This document shows positions 8,543-16,798 of a stretch of 64,000 bases of DNA, piece by piece. How positions within the stretch are numbered: position 1 is the stretch's first letter; every line of letters starts with the position of its first letter. Position numbers and translations under genes: made by a program. The notes below the pieces were generated by a model, which made no database searches, was not told the origin of the DNA, and was given only the letters and a program-made list of their open reading frames with translations. The DNA is from Dyella_B sp036746095 (lineage in GTDB: Bacteria > Pseudomonadota > Gammaproteobacteria > Xanthomonadales > Rhodanobacteraceae): contig NZ_DAIOEU010000020.1 of the NCBI RefSeq assembly GCF_036746095.1, positions 1-64,000 on the forward strand, written 5' to 3'.

Positions 8543-8986
8543 ATGCGCACGACGATTCGTTTTGCTCCATCCCTGCTCGTGGCCGCATTGCTGGTAGCCG
8601 GTATGCCGGCCACGGCCCAGGAGGCGCAAAGGATGGCGCCGGAGCAGTTGTCCAATCAGTGGATCCTGCTCAATCGCGATGTCTCGGTGGACGTGCCCAA
8701 CAGCGGCGTCAACATCTACAAGCCCAGTTGCATCGCCGTGACCTACACGATCGGCAGCGACGGCGTGCCGATGAACGTGCAGGTGGCCAAGATGGTGCCG
8801 AAGAGCGATCTGGGCAAAGCGGCGGTGAGCGCGGTGTCCAACTTCCGATACGGCCCTTCGCTGACCAATAAAAACCACATACCGGTCAGCACTTACTACG
8901 TCGTTCCCTTCAATTCTGCCGACGACCCGGCCCAGCGCGCACAGCTGATGGCGCCCTGCAAGTTGCCCGGCTACGGTCAGGGCTGA
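8543..8986 (+). CDS. Secreted TonB-C-like protein
   Basis: A 147-residue exported protein with signal peptide MRTTIRFAPSLLVAALLVAG and a cleavage region near ATAQ. The core, around VTYTIGSDGVPMNVQVAK and GKAAVSAVSNFRYGPS, resembles the C-terminal domain of TonB-type energy transducers, but there is no N-terminal membrane anchor or Pro-rich linker, so it is unlikely to be a working TonB. GGAGG lies 7 bases before the ATG at 8543; upstream codons in the same frame look non-coding. It is a single gene between pyk and fba. Function unknown; many Xanthomonadales encode such small periplasmic proteins. Confidence 0.75.
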   Translation: MRTTIRFAPSLLVAALLVAGMPATAQEAQRMAPEQLSNQWILLNRDVSVDVPNSGVNIYKPSCIAVTYTIGSDGVPMNVQVAKMVPKSDLGKAAVSAVSNFRYGPSLTNKNHIPVSTYYVVPFNSADDPAQRAQLMAPCKLPGYGQG

Positions 8987-9033
8987 CTGCTGCCAAGGCA
9001 CATTCAGCGGGCTCTCTGGACATCCCCTTCGGG

Positions 9034-9131
9034 CCGGCCTTGTCCGCCCCCATCCCTCCGGCCCGTCGGCTCGACAGACGGCCGGTCTGCCTTCGCCGGC
9101 AGTCCGGTGGTCTGAGGGCGGACAAGGCCGG
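9034..9131. repeat. Long-range inverted repeat upstream of fba
   Basis: Perfect 16-base arms, 9034-9049 and 9116-9131 (CCGGCCTTGTCCGCCC and its complement), enclose 66 GC-rich bases with further hairpins. The CCTTGTCCGCCC core recurs at about 9191 in the fba leader. Confidence 0.7.
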
Positions 9132-9171
9132 TGACGCCTATGCAAAATGGGTCAGGTCACCCCGGTGGGGC

Positions 9172-9177
9172 TATAAT
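9172..9177 (+). promoter_or_regulatory. Probable -10 element of fba
   Basis: An exact TATAAT 84 bases before the fba ATG. No convincing -35 box is seen at 16-18 bases, so an activator or extended element may help. Confidence 0.5.
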
Positions 9178-9260
9178 CGCGCGCTTTCCACCTTGTCCGC
9201 CCGCTAGGGTGGTCTCCCTCCTTGCGGCGTTCGCCGCCAAAAGTTTTACGGAGTCGTCCC

Positions 9261-10265
9261 ATGAGCATTGAAGATCTCGAAAGCGTAGCCCTGGCCATGG
9301 TTGCCCCCGGCAAGGGCATCATCGCCATCGACGAATCGACCAACACGATCAAGAAGCGCTTCGAATCGGTCGGCATCGAGAACACGGAGGAGAACCGCCG
9401 CGCCTACCGCGAGTTGCTGCTCACCACGCCGAACCTCTCCGAGCACATCTCCGGCGCGATCCTGTATGACGAAACGATTCGTCAATCCACCAAGGATGGT
9501 GTGCCGTTTACCCAGATCATGAAGAAGAACGGCATCATCCCGGGCATCAAGGTGGACAAGGGCACCGTGGCGCTGGCCGGCTTCCCGGGCGATGTAATCA
9601 CCGAAGGCCTCGATGGCCTGCGCGAGCGCCTGGCCGAGTACGTGAAACTCGGTGCGCAGTTCGCCAAGTGGCGCGCGGTGATCAACATCAGCGAAGACAA
9701 CCCCAGCTCTACCGCCATCGAAGCCAATACCCAGGCGCTGGCCCGCTACGCAGCGTTGTGCCAGGAAGCCGGTCTGGTGCCGATGGTCGAGCCGGAAGTG
9801 ATCATGGACGGCGATCATTCCATCGAAGTCAGCTACGAAGTGCACGAGGCCGTGCTGCGTAGCCTGTTCAATGCCTTGTATGAGCAGAACGTACTGCTGG
9901 AAGGCACCATCCTGAAGGTCAGCATGGTCATTCCGGGCAAGGACGCGGACGAGCAGGTCGACGTCGAAGAAGTAGCCGAAGCCACCGTGCGCGTGCTGAA
10001 GACTACCGTGCCGGCCACGCTGCCGGGCATCGTGTTCCTCTCCGGCGGCCAGACCGACGAACAGTCCACCGCGCACCTCAATGCGATGAACCGCATGGGT
10101 CCGCATCCGTGGCCGCTGTCGTTCTCCTACGGCCGCGCCATGCAGCAGGCCGCGCTGAAGCTGTGGTCGAAGGACCTGAAGGCCAATGTCGCCGAAGCTC
10201 AGAAAGTTGTGCATGCGCGCGCCAAGGACAATGGCCTGGCTGCGCTGGGGCAGTGGAAAGGCTGA
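9261..10265 (+). CDS. fba: Fructose-bisphosphate aldolase, class I
   Basis: Cleaves fructose-1,6-bisphosphate through a Schiff-base lysine; 334 residues. The N-terminal motif GKGIIAIDESTNTIKKRF, the Lys-containing ILKVSMVIPGK (probable Schiff-base Lys) and the GIVFLSGGQTDEQSTAHLNA block identify the class I (animal-like) family rather than the zinc class II enzyme of most gammaproteobacteria. The ATG at 9261 is preceded by ACGGAG at 7 bases. It follows a structured leader with its own -10 element and is closed by a strong terminator, so it is monocistronic. Confidence 0.96.
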   Translation: MSIEDLESVALAMVAPGKGIIAIDESTNTIKKRFESVGIENTEENRRAYRELLLTTPNLSEHISGAILYDETIRQSTKDGVPFTQIMKKNGIIPGIKVDKGTVALAGFPGDVITEGLDGLRERLAEYVKLGAQFAKWRAVINISEDNPSSTAIEANTQALARYAALCQEAGLVPMVEPEVIMDGDHSIEVSYEVHEAVLRSLFNALYEQNVLLEGTILKVSMVIPGKDADEQVDVEEVAEATVRVLKTTVPATLPGIVFLSGGQTDEQSTAHLNAMNRMGPHPWPLSFSYGRAMQQAALKLWSKDLKANVAEAQKVVHARAKDNGLAALGQWKG

Positions 10266-10285
10266 TCGCCTTGCTGCAACCGATA

Positions 10286-10319
10286 AACAAAAAGAGCGCC
10301 GAAAGGCGCTCTTTTTGTT
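10286..10319 (+). terminator. Rho-independent terminator of fba
   Basis: A 15-bp perfect stem, AACAAAAAGAGCGCC / GGCGCTCTTTTTGTT, with a GAAA loop. It can also serve the convergent porin-like gene ending at 10340. Confidence 0.93.
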
Positions 10320-10339
10320 GGAGCCGATACCACTTTTTA

Positions 10340-10933
10340 TTAGAAGCGATATTCCACGGACGCCGTGTACGCATTGGTCTGCAACTGCACGCCATGGTTG
10401 CGGTTGGAGCCATCGTAGTAGTTGTAGTTAACGCCCACGCTCCAGTCGTCCGTCAGGTTGTAACCCACGCCCACTCCGGCGTAATAGCGGGTGCGATCGA
10501 AACGCTGGTAGCTTGCGTTGGCGTTATCGGTCAGGCCCTGGCCCTGCGCGTAGAACGCACCGGCGCGTACCTCGCCATACCACTTGGGCGTGAAGTTGTA
10601 GCGCAGGTTCGCACCGAGCGTCGGGCCGTACAACTTGGAGCGTAGCGAGGAGTCGTTCGAATAGCGCGAATCGATGCGGCCCAGATACTGGTAACCGGCT
10701 TCCACGCCGACCGACATTTCCGGATTGATGGCGAAACGGTAGCCGCCCTTGATGCCACCGATGGCATCGCCTTGTGAATCGTACGGGCCCTTGTTGATCT
10801 GGCCGTAGCCGACTTCGCCGTCGATGTACCAGCCTTGCTGGGCCGTCCGGGTGGGGGCGCTCTGGGCGAAAGCGGCGGGCACAGCGGCCAGGCCCATGGC
10901 GGCGAGAGCAACAGCAAACAACGTCTTCTTCAT
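10340..10933 (-). CDS. Outer-membrane beta-barrel protein
   Basis: A 197-residue protein with signal peptide MKKTLFAVALAAMGLAAVPA (cleavage near AFAQ) and alternating aromatic/polar strands such as GWYIDGEVGYGQ, GGIKGGYRFAI and YYAGVGVGYNL. It ends with Phe (ASVEYRF), the signature recognised by the BAM complex. Length suggests an 8-stranded OmpA/Ail-like barrel without a periplasmic domain. A second barrel gene of similar architecture lies upstream at 11139-11846. Function unknown: adhesion, membrane stability or a small pore are all possible. Confidence 0.85.
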   Translation of the reverse strand: MKKTLFAVALAAMGLAAVPAAFAQSAPTRTAQQGWYIDGEVGYGQINKGPYDSQGDAIGGIKGGYRFAINPEMSVGVEAGYQYLGRIDSRYSNDSSLRSKLYGPTLGANLRYNFTPKWYGEVRAGAFYAQGQGLTDNANASYQRFDRTRYYAGVGVGYNLTDDWSVGVNYNYYDGSNRNHGVQLQTNAYTASVEYRF

Positions 10934-11100
10934 GGAGTACTCCTTGTCATGCTTTTTGATCGGGGTGGTTCGGCACTAGGGGGAAGCCGACGACCCCGTA
11001 CGCATGCTTGTGTGTGCGCTTCCATGAAATAAGGACGTGTCCGATAGATTCAATACCAATGAGTTCAGTATTAAGAGTTGATTAAGATGACGTGCATGAA

Positions 11101-11132
11101 GGGATGGGCTGACACCACGTCCAGCCCATCCC
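11101..11132 (-). terminator. Possible terminator hairpin after the second barrel gene
   Basis: An 11-bp stem, GGGATGGGCTG / CAGCCCATCCC, with a 10-base loop, 7 bases beyond the stop at 11139. It lacks a clear U-run. Confidence 0.45.
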
Positions 11133-11138
11133 GGAGAC

Positions 11139-11846
11139 TTAGAATCGATATTCGCCGGTAAGCGAAAGGATGCTGGTGGAACGCTTGAGCGTGGCGATTT
11201 CCTGATCGGCCAGTCGCACGCGGCCGGCGTTGGCGTGGTAGTAGTCGTAGCTCAGGCCGACTCCCCAGTGCTCGTCGATATCCCAACCCGTGCCCACGCC
11301 GGCGTACCAACCGTTGCGGCCTGCCTTGGCAGTGGTGAATTCACCGAGGTTCTGGTCGACGTTGTCGTAGATGTGGTCGGAGCCATTGGCGTGGAAAAAA
11401 CCGCCGCGTGCCGACAGATACCACTGCGTAGCCAGATTGATGCGGCCATTGGCGCCCACCAGCCAGCCGCGCAGGGCCTGCGTGGTCGAGGTCTGGTCGA
11501 TCTTGTCGCCGTTGAACGTATTCTGCAGTTTGAAGTTGCCGAGGTCCGCGTAGCCAGCTTCCAGGCCTAGCGCCAGGTTCGGGCCGAGTTTCCAGCGATA
11601 GCCGCCGAACAGGTTGTAACCCGTCTTGCGGCCGCGCTGGCTCTTGCCGAAGTTGAAGTCATTGCCGATGTTGGAGCCGAAGCCACCGCTGGTGGAACTG
11701 CCCGTGCGACCGATGCCGGCATCGAGGAACCAACTGCCGGAACCGATGGTTTGAGTGGGCAGATAGCCCGATGAGTCTTGGGCAAAAGCGGGAAGGGCGA
11801 TGAGGCCCGCAGCGGCGACCGCCGCGGAGAGAAGGATCTTGCGCAT
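11139..11846 (-). CDS. Outer-membrane beta-barrel protein
   Basis: A 235-residue exported barrel: signal peptide MRKILLSAAVAAAGLIALPA with cleavage near AFAQ, then strands such as GYNLFGGYRWKL, LALGLEAGYADLG and NGWYAGVGTGWDI, and a terminal Phe in LTGEYRF. I chose the ATG at 11846 because GGAG lies 8 bases upstream; an in-frame ATG at 11858 and a longer frame to 11981 are less convincing. It resembles the neighbour at 10340-10933 in layout and closing strand, suggesting an old tandem duplication. Ligand or partner unknown. Confidence 0.85.
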   Translation of the reverse strand: MRKILLSAAVAAAGLIALPAFAQDSSGYLPTQTIGSGSWFLDAGIGRTGSSTSGGFGSNIGNDFNFGKSQRGRKTGYNLFGGYRWKLGPNLALGLEAGYADLGNFKLQNTFNGDKIDQTSTTQALRGWLVGANGRINLATQWYLSARGGFFHANGSDHIYDNVDQNLGEFTTAKAGRNGWYAGVGTGWDIDEHWGVGLSYDYYHANAGRVRLADQEIATLKRSTSILSLTGEYRF

Positions 11847-12092
11847 GGGGAACTCCATTTTGTCTTTTTGTGTTTCCGGATCCGAATCGCGAGGGGAGGG
11901 CGCTCGGGTGGAACGGCTGCGGGGTGCAGCAGGGGTATTAAAAGGGAGCGCTGCCGGGAATCTCGTTCGGCCGGAGAACAAATTAAGGCCGTGTTTAAGC
12001 CATCAAATCAAAGGGCTGTCGGCATTGGACGACAGACAGCGGACGATCAGCGACAATAATTGTCTTTGCGCCCGCCTCCGGAGAAACCCCTG

Positions 12093-14087
12093 ATGACATC
12101 TCGCCGCGAACTCGCCAACGCCGTCCGCGCCCTAGCCATGGATGCCGTGGAGGCAGCCAAGTCCGGCCACCCCGGCATGCCGATGGGCATGGCCGATATC
12201 GCCGAAGTGCTGTGGAACGATTACCTGAAGTTCAATCCGGTCAATCCGAAGTGGCCCAATCGCGACCGCTTCGTGCTTTCCAACGGTCACGGCTCAATGC
12301 TGCAGTACGCGTTGCTGCACCTGACTGGCTTCGACCTGCCGATGGCCGAACTCAAGCGCTTTCGCCAGCTGCATTCAAAGACCGCCGGCCATCCGGAAGC
12401 AAGCGAGACCCCAGGCGTGGAAACCACCACCGGCCCGCTTGGCCAGGGCTTTGCCAACTCGGTCGGTCTGGCGCTGGCCGAAAAGCTGCTCGCCCAGCAC
12501 TTCAACCGTCCGGGCCATACCATCGTCGACCACCACACCTTCGTGTTCATGGGCGACGGCTGCATGATGGAAGGCGTGTCGCATGAAGCCGCTTCGCTGG
12601 CCGGTACGTGGAAGCTGGGCAAGCTCATCGCGGTCTACGACGACAACAACATCTCCATCGACGGCGAAGTGGAAGGCTGGTTCACCGACGACACACCGAA
12701 GCGTTTCGAAGCCTATGGCTGGAACGTGATCCGCGGCGTCGACGGCCACAACGCCGAGGCCGTGCAGAAAGCCCTTGCCGCGGCGACCGCGCAAAGCGAC
12801 AAGCCCACCCTGATCTGCTGCAAGACCATCATCGGCTTCGGCGCTCCGCACAAGCAGGGCAAGGAAGAATCGCACGGCGCTGCGCTGGGCAAGGATGAAG
12901 TGGCTGCTGCACGCGATGAACTCGATTGGCGCTATCCGCCCTTCGAAATCCCGCAAGACATCTATGCGGCGTGGGACAAGAAAAAGATCGGTGCCGAGCG
13001 CGAGCAGCAATGGAACGAGCTGTTTGCCACGTATGAGGCCGCGTTTCCGGAACTCGCCGCGGAATTCCGCCGCCGCACGGCCGGTGAACTGCCGGCGGAC
13101 TGGGCCAAGCTGTCGCAAGCCTACGTCGACAAGGTCAACGCCGATGGCCCTGACGTCGCTTCACGCAAGGCGTCGCAGATGGCCCTGGATGCCTTCGGGC
13201 CGCTGTTGCCGGAAATGATCGGCGGTTCGGCGGATCTCGCCGGCTCCAACCTCACCATGTGGAAGGGCAGCAAGAGCGTCACCGGTCCCGACGGCAACTA
13301 CGTGCATTACGGCGTGCGCGAATTCGGCATGACGGCGATCGCCAACGGCCTGGCCCTGCATGGTGGCTTCATCCCGTATGGCGGCACGTTCCTGGTGTTC
13401 TCCGATTACGCGCGCAATGCGGTGCGCATGAGCGCGCTGATTCCCGCACACTCCATCCAGGTGTACACGCACGATTCGATCGGCCTGGGTGAAGACGGCC
13501 CCACGCATCAGCCGGTGGAGCATCTCGCCTCGCTGCGCCTGATTCCGAACAATCGTGTCTGGCGTCCATGCGACGCGGTGGAATCGGCGGTGTCGTGGAA
13601 AGAGTCGATCGAGCACAAGCATGGTCCGTCGTGCCTGGTCTTCTCGCGCCAGACGCTCAAGCATCAGCAGCGCACCGCGCAGCAATTGGCCGATATCAAG
13701 CGCGGCGGCTACGTGCTGCTCGATCCGGCGGATACGAAGTTCAAGGCGATCCTGATTGCCACCGGATCGGAAGTGGAGCTGGCCATGGAGGCGGCACGCA
13801 CGCTGGCGCAGCAGAACGTGCCGGTGCGTGTGGTGTCGATGCCTTGCAACGAAGTGTTCGACGCCCAGCCGCTCGAATACAGGGAAGGCGTGCTGCCCGG
13901 CTGGTGCCGTGCGCGCGTGGCGGTGGAAGCGGCCAGCGCCGATTTCTGGCGCAAGTACGTCGGCCTGGACGGCGACGTCATCGGCATGACCACGTTCGGT
14001 GCTTCCGCACCGGCACCCGCGTTGTTTGAGTACTTCGGTTTTACCGTGCCGCGCGTGGTGGATGCGGTGAAGAAGGTGGTCGGCTGA
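12093..14087 (+). CDS. tkt: Transketolase
   Basis: ThDP-dependent two-carbon transferase of the pentose phosphate pathway, 664 residues. The N-terminal SGHPGMPMGMADIAEVLW, the ThDP-binding GDGCMMEGVSHEAASLAG and the pyrimidine-domain REFGMTAIANGLALHGG are visible, followed by THDSIGLGEDGPTHQPVEHL. The ATG at 12093 follows GGAGA at 8 bases; the frame is open further upstream but lacks family similarity there. A 13-base palindrome, GACAATAATTGTC (12052-12064), sits 28 bases before the start and could be a promoter element or operator. rpe, rpiA and fba are encoded elsewhere in this window. Confidence 0.97.
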   Translation: MTSRRELANAVRALAMDAVEAAKSGHPGMPMGMADIAEVLWNDYLKFNPVNPKWPNRDRFVLSNGHGSMLQYALLHLTGFDLPMAELKRFRQLHSKTAGHPEASETPGVETTTGPLGQGFANSVGLALAEKLLAQHFNRPGHTIVDHHTFVFMGDGCMMEGVSHEAASLAGTWKLGKLIAVYDDNNISIDGEVEGWFTDDTPKRFEAYGWNVIRGVDGHNAEAVQKALAAATAQSDKPTLICCKTIIGFGAPHKQGKEESHGAALGKDEVAAARDELDWRYPPFEIPQDIYAAWDKKKIGAEREQQWNELFATYEAAFPELAAEFRRRTAGELPADWAKLSQAYVDKVNADGPDVASRKASQMALDAFGPLLPEMIGGSADLAGSNLTMWKGSKSVTGPDGNYVHYGVREFGMTAIANGLALHGGFIPYGGTFLVFSDYARNAVRMSALIPAHSIQVYTHDSIGLGEDGPTHQPVEHLASLRLIPNNRVWRPCDAVESAVSWKESIEHKHGPSCLVFSRQTLKHQQRTAQQLADIKRGGYVLLDPADTKFKAILIATGSEVELAMEAARTLAQQNVPVRVVSMPCNEVFDAQPLEYREGVLPGWCRARVAVEAASADFWRKYVGLDGDVIGMTTFGASAPAPALFEYFGFTVPRVVDAVKKVVG

Positions 14088-14100
14088 GATGTTCCTATAC

Positions 14101-14126
14101 ACCCTCTCCTTTTGTAGGGAGAGGGT
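14101..14126. terminator. Hairpin after tkt
   Basis: A 9-bp stem, ACCCTCTCC / GGAGAGGGT, with an 8-base T-rich loop, 13 bases beyond the tkt stop. It resembles the hairpin after pyk. Confidence 0.5.
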
Positions 14127-14152
14127 AATCATGAAAATGCGCGTTCCTCCAT

Positions 14153-14238
14153 GGCCGTCATTCCCGCGAAAGCGGGAATCCATGTTGCTCTAATGCAAGG
14201 TGCAAAGATGGATTCCCGCTTTCGCGGGAATGACGGCC
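14153..14238. repeat. REP palindrome pair (dRS3-like core)
   Basis: Two 30-base arms, 14153-14182 and 14209-14238, are perfect inverted copies with a 26-base spacer. Each contains ATTCCCGCGAAAGCGGGAAT, which fits the ATTCCC-N8-GGGAAT pattern of neisserial dRS3 repeats. A variant with ATTCCAGC cores occurs at 31378-31456. It lies between the convergent tkt and purC operons. Confidence 0.85.
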
Positions 14239-14265
14239 GTGAGGTACGAGGTGTGTTGTTGCGGG

Positions 14266-14679
14266 TTAAGCATTTACCAAGGTGGTGGCTACACCAAACG
14301 CCAGCGCCATCACCACGGCGACCGCTACACACGCACTGCCAATACGAATCCGCCGCGCATCAACGCGCGGAATCAAACGCCACAGGGCAACTACACCGAT
14401 CAGCATCGACAGCACGAGCGCTATGCGAAACGCACCGCTCGCGAGCAATGGCCCCAACGGTGGACGCGTCATGCCGGCATGCGCTGCCGCCGCCGCACCG
14501 ATCAACAGCGTAAGCAGGCTCCAGATCAAGCAGGCGAGATAGGTGCGATTGAACACCACCGGCGCGCCCTCGCTCCAGCGCAGCACGATCCAGGCAATCA
14601 GGCTCGGCAACACCGCGCCGATACTGCCGAACAGCACCCACCAGATCAGGCTGCTGAGCAACGCAAGAAAACCGGTCAT
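14266..14679 (-). CDS. Small integral membrane protein
   Basis: A 137-residue protein with about four hydrophobic helices (for example ALLSSLIWWVLFGSIG, ACLIWSLLTLLIGAAAAA, IALVLSMLIGVVALW and a final ACVAVAVVMALAFGVATTL). No catalytic motif is recognised. The start ATG at 14679 has AAGGAAA upstream and overlaps the restored-frame stop of the DUF962 gene (ATGA), so it is the last gene of the purC-emrE-DUF962 operon and probably translationally coupled. I do not recognise a family. Confidence 0.7.
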   Translation of the reverse strand: MTGFLALLSSLIWWVLFGSIGAVLPSLIAWIVLRWSEGAPVVFNRTYLACLIWSLLTLLIGAAAAAHAGMTRPPLGPLLASGAFRIALVLSMLIGVVALWRLIPRVDARRIRIGSACVAVAVVMALAFGVATTLVNA

Positions 14680-15163
14680 GCTTTTTCCTTGAGGCCGATG
14701 CGGTTCAACAGCTTGTCCATCAGCCACGCCGGGCCGACGAGTAAATAGGCAAGATCGGTAAAGAAGCTCGGCCTTCGTCCTTCGAAAGATGGCCGATGAA
14801 TTGCCCGATCCACGCGGCAGCGAATACACCCAGCGCCAGCCAGCGCATATGTGCCGGTCCCAACGAATCAAATACCCATGCGCAAATCAGCGCAAGGATC
14901 GCCAATGCGATCAGCAAGGCGGCACCGAGGCGATGGGAACGCTTCCAGTACCACGCGAACGCCAACACGATCGCAAACACTGCATAGGCGCCCGGGCGCA
15001 ACAGCGATGCCGGCACCGGCACAGTCCACAGCAAAGCCAGCGCGCTCCACACGATCAGCGGCACGCAGATCCAATGCAGCAAGCGATTGATGGGATGCTG
15101 ATGATCCTGGCTGTAGCTATCCAGCCACTCGCGCATGCTGCGTTGATCCGCGGCGAGCGCCAT
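14676..15163 (-). pseudogene. DUF962 (Mpo1-like) gene with a single-base frameshift
   Basis: The N-terminal 120 or so residues match the DUF962/Mpo1 membrane family: HQHPINRLLHW (conserved His/Asn), several hydrophobic helices, then AAWIGQFIGH. In the reading frame from 15163, translation ends early at 14720. One base shift at about 14784-14790 restores FEGRRPSFFTDLAYLLVGPA and a tail ending LKEKA, exactly the expected family C terminus, whose stop overlaps the next gene's ATG. So the gene has lost one base, or the sequence has an error there. Fungal Mpo1 is an iron-dependent dioxygenase of sphingolipid-base breakdown; the bacterial role is not established. The start overlaps the emrE stop by one base. 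Confidence 0.8.
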
Positions 15164-15495
15164 CAGTGCGCCGAACTCTGGGAGAACAGGTTAAGCACCA
15201 GCACGCCCGCCACGATCAGCCCGATGCCGAGCATGGCGGCAGGATCAAGCTTCTGCTTGTACAGCACGACGCCAATCAACGCGATGAGCGCGGTGCCGGC
15301 ACCCGACCAGATGGCATAGGCGACGCCAAGCGGCACGCTGCGCAACGCAAGGCCCAAGCAGTAAAACGCCGTGCCATAGCCGGCAATCACCACCAGGCTT
15401 GGCACCATTTGGCTGAAGCCATTGGCGGCTTTCAGCGCACTGGTGGCGATGACCTCGGCGACGATCGCCAACGCGAGATAGCTCCAGGCATTCAT
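15163..15495 (-). CDS. emrE: Small multidrug resistance (EmrE-type) transporter
   Basis: A 110-residue, four-helix SMR protein. The essential membrane Glu14 is in AIVAEVIATSALKAANGF and the signature GVAYAIWSGAGTALIALIG follows, both of EmrE/QacE type rather than SugE. Exports cationic biocides or quaternary ammonium compounds in exchange for protons, as an antiparallel dimer. The ATG overlaps the purC stop (ATGA) and the stop overlaps the DUF962 start (TGATG), so it is expressed with purC. The exact substrate cannot be read from sequence. Confidence 0.9.
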   Translation of the reverse strand: MNAWSYLALAIVAEVIATSALKAANGFSQMVPSLVVIAGYGTAFYCLGLALRSVPLGVAYAIWSGAGTALIALIGVVLYKQKLDPAAMLGIGLIVAGVLVLNLFSQSSAH

Positions 15496-16388
15496 TCCAA
15501 GGTAATGCCGGCCAGGCGTTGCAGCGCTTCGGCGTATTTGGCGGATGTGCCGGCGATCACGCCGGCCGGAACGCGCGGCCCCGGCGCTTGCTTGTTCCAG
15601 TCCAGCGTCTCCAGGTAATCGCGCACGAATTGCTTGTCATAGCTCGGCGGGCTGATGCCGACCTGGTACTGATCGGCCGGCCAGAAGCGCGAGGAATCGG
15701 GTGTGAGCATTTCATCCATCACGTACAGCTTGCCGTCTTCGTCGGTGCCGAATTCGAATTTGGTGTCGGCGATGATGATGCCGCGCTCGGCTGCATAAGC
15801 GGCAGCCCACTTGTAGATGCCGAGCGTCGCATCGCGCACTTGCTCGGCCAGCTCCTTGCCGACGGCTGCGATCACTGCATCGAAGCTCACGTTCTCGTCG
15901 TGATCGCCGACTGCAGCCTTGGTCGATGGCGTAAAAATCGGCTCGGGCAACTGCTGGGCCTGGCGCAGACCAGCGGGCAGCTGGATACCGCACAGCGAAC
16001 CGGTGGCCCGGTAATCCTTCCAGCCCGAGCCGATCAGGTAGCCACGGGCGATGGCTTCCACCGGCACCGGCTTCAGGCGCTTGGTGACCACGGCGCGCTT
16101 GCGGTATAGCGCGAGGTCCGTGCCCGCGGGCAGCACTTCTTCCAGCGGCGTGTGCAGGAGATGGTTGGGCACGATGTGCGCCGTCTTGCCGAACCAGTAG
16201 TTGGAAATCTGCGTAAGCATCTCGCCCTTGCCGGGGATCGGGTCGGGCAACACCACGTCGAACGCGGAGAGGCGGTCGGTGGCCACGATCAGCAGGCGGT
16301 TGCCGGACAGCGCGTAGACGTCGCGCACCTTGCCACGGTGGATCAGCTCCAGGCCAGGCAGGTTCGATTGCAGCAGGGTGGTGGGCAC
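15492..16388 (-). CDS. purC: Phosphoribosylaminoimidazole-succinocarboxamide synthase
   Basis: Joins CAIR and aspartate in de novo purine synthesis; 298 residues, the longer PurC form. Visible motifs are HRGKVRDVYAL near the N terminus, TDRLSAFDVVLPDPIPGKG, and YLIGSGWKDYRATG; the later YVMDEMLTPDSSRFWPADQY is typical of the family. The ATG at 16388 lies opposite the cytochrome gene, so the intergenic 16389-16474 holds divergent promoters. It heads a four-gene operon with overlapping stops and starts. Confidence 0.96.
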   Translation of the reverse strand: MPTTLLQSNLPGLELIHRGKVRDVYALSGNRLLIVATDRLSAFDVVLPDPIPGKGEMLTQISNYWFGKTAHIVPNHLLHTPLEEVLPAGTDLALYRKRAVVTKRLKPVPVEAIARGYLIGSGWKDYRATGSLCGIQLPAGLRQAQQLPEPIFTPSTKAAVGDHDENVSFDAVIAAVGKELAEQVRDATLGIYKWAAAYAAERGIIIADTKFEFGTDEDGKLYVMDEMLTPDSSRFWPADQYQVGISPPSYDKQFVRDYLETLDWNKQAPGPRVPAGVIAGTSAKYAEALQRLAGITLE

Positions 16389-16474
16389 GGCGCGCTCCGA
16401 TGGTGTGACAAGCCGGCTATTGTACCGGCGGCGCTGCTATAGAATGGCTGGCTTTGACGCCTGCGTGCTCCCCG

Positions 16475-16798
16475 ATGCGATTCGTATTGTTCGCGGCACT
16501 TGGTTTGACCTGTGCCCTGCCAGCGTTTGCTGCCGATCTGCCGACCAAGCCGGTACGGCTGGGCCTGTGCGCGGCATGCCATGGTGAAAACGGCATGGCG
16601 CAGATGCCCGGTGCGCCCAACCTGGCGGGGCAGCGGCTGGATTACTTGCGCAAGGCGCTACGGGAATACCGCGACGGTATGCGCAACGTGCCGCTGATGC
16701 GTACCGCCATCGGCCCGCTCAACGACGCGGAACTGGATCAGCTGGCGCGCTGGTACAGCGCACAGACACCGCAACCACCGGCTGCCGCGCATCCATGA
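16475..16798 (+). CDS. Periplasmic c-type cytochrome (class I)
   Basis: A 107-residue exported monohaem cytochrome. The signal peptide MRFVLFAALGLTCALPAFA is followed by the haem-binding Cys32-Ala-Ala-Cys35-His36 (GLCAACHGENG) and a Met-containing region MRNVPLMRTAIGPL that should supply the sixth ligand. It resembles c553/half-c4 cytochromes serving as electron shuttles. The ATG at 16475 is preferred over an in-frame TTG at 16454 because it begins the signal peptide. The last bases overlap the djlA ATG (ATGA). Confidence 0.88.
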   Translation: MRFVLFAALGLTCALPAFAADLPTKPVRLGLCAACHGENGMAQMPGAPNLAGQRLDYLRKALREYRDGMRNVPLMRTAIGPLNDAELDQLARWYSAQTPQPPAAAHP

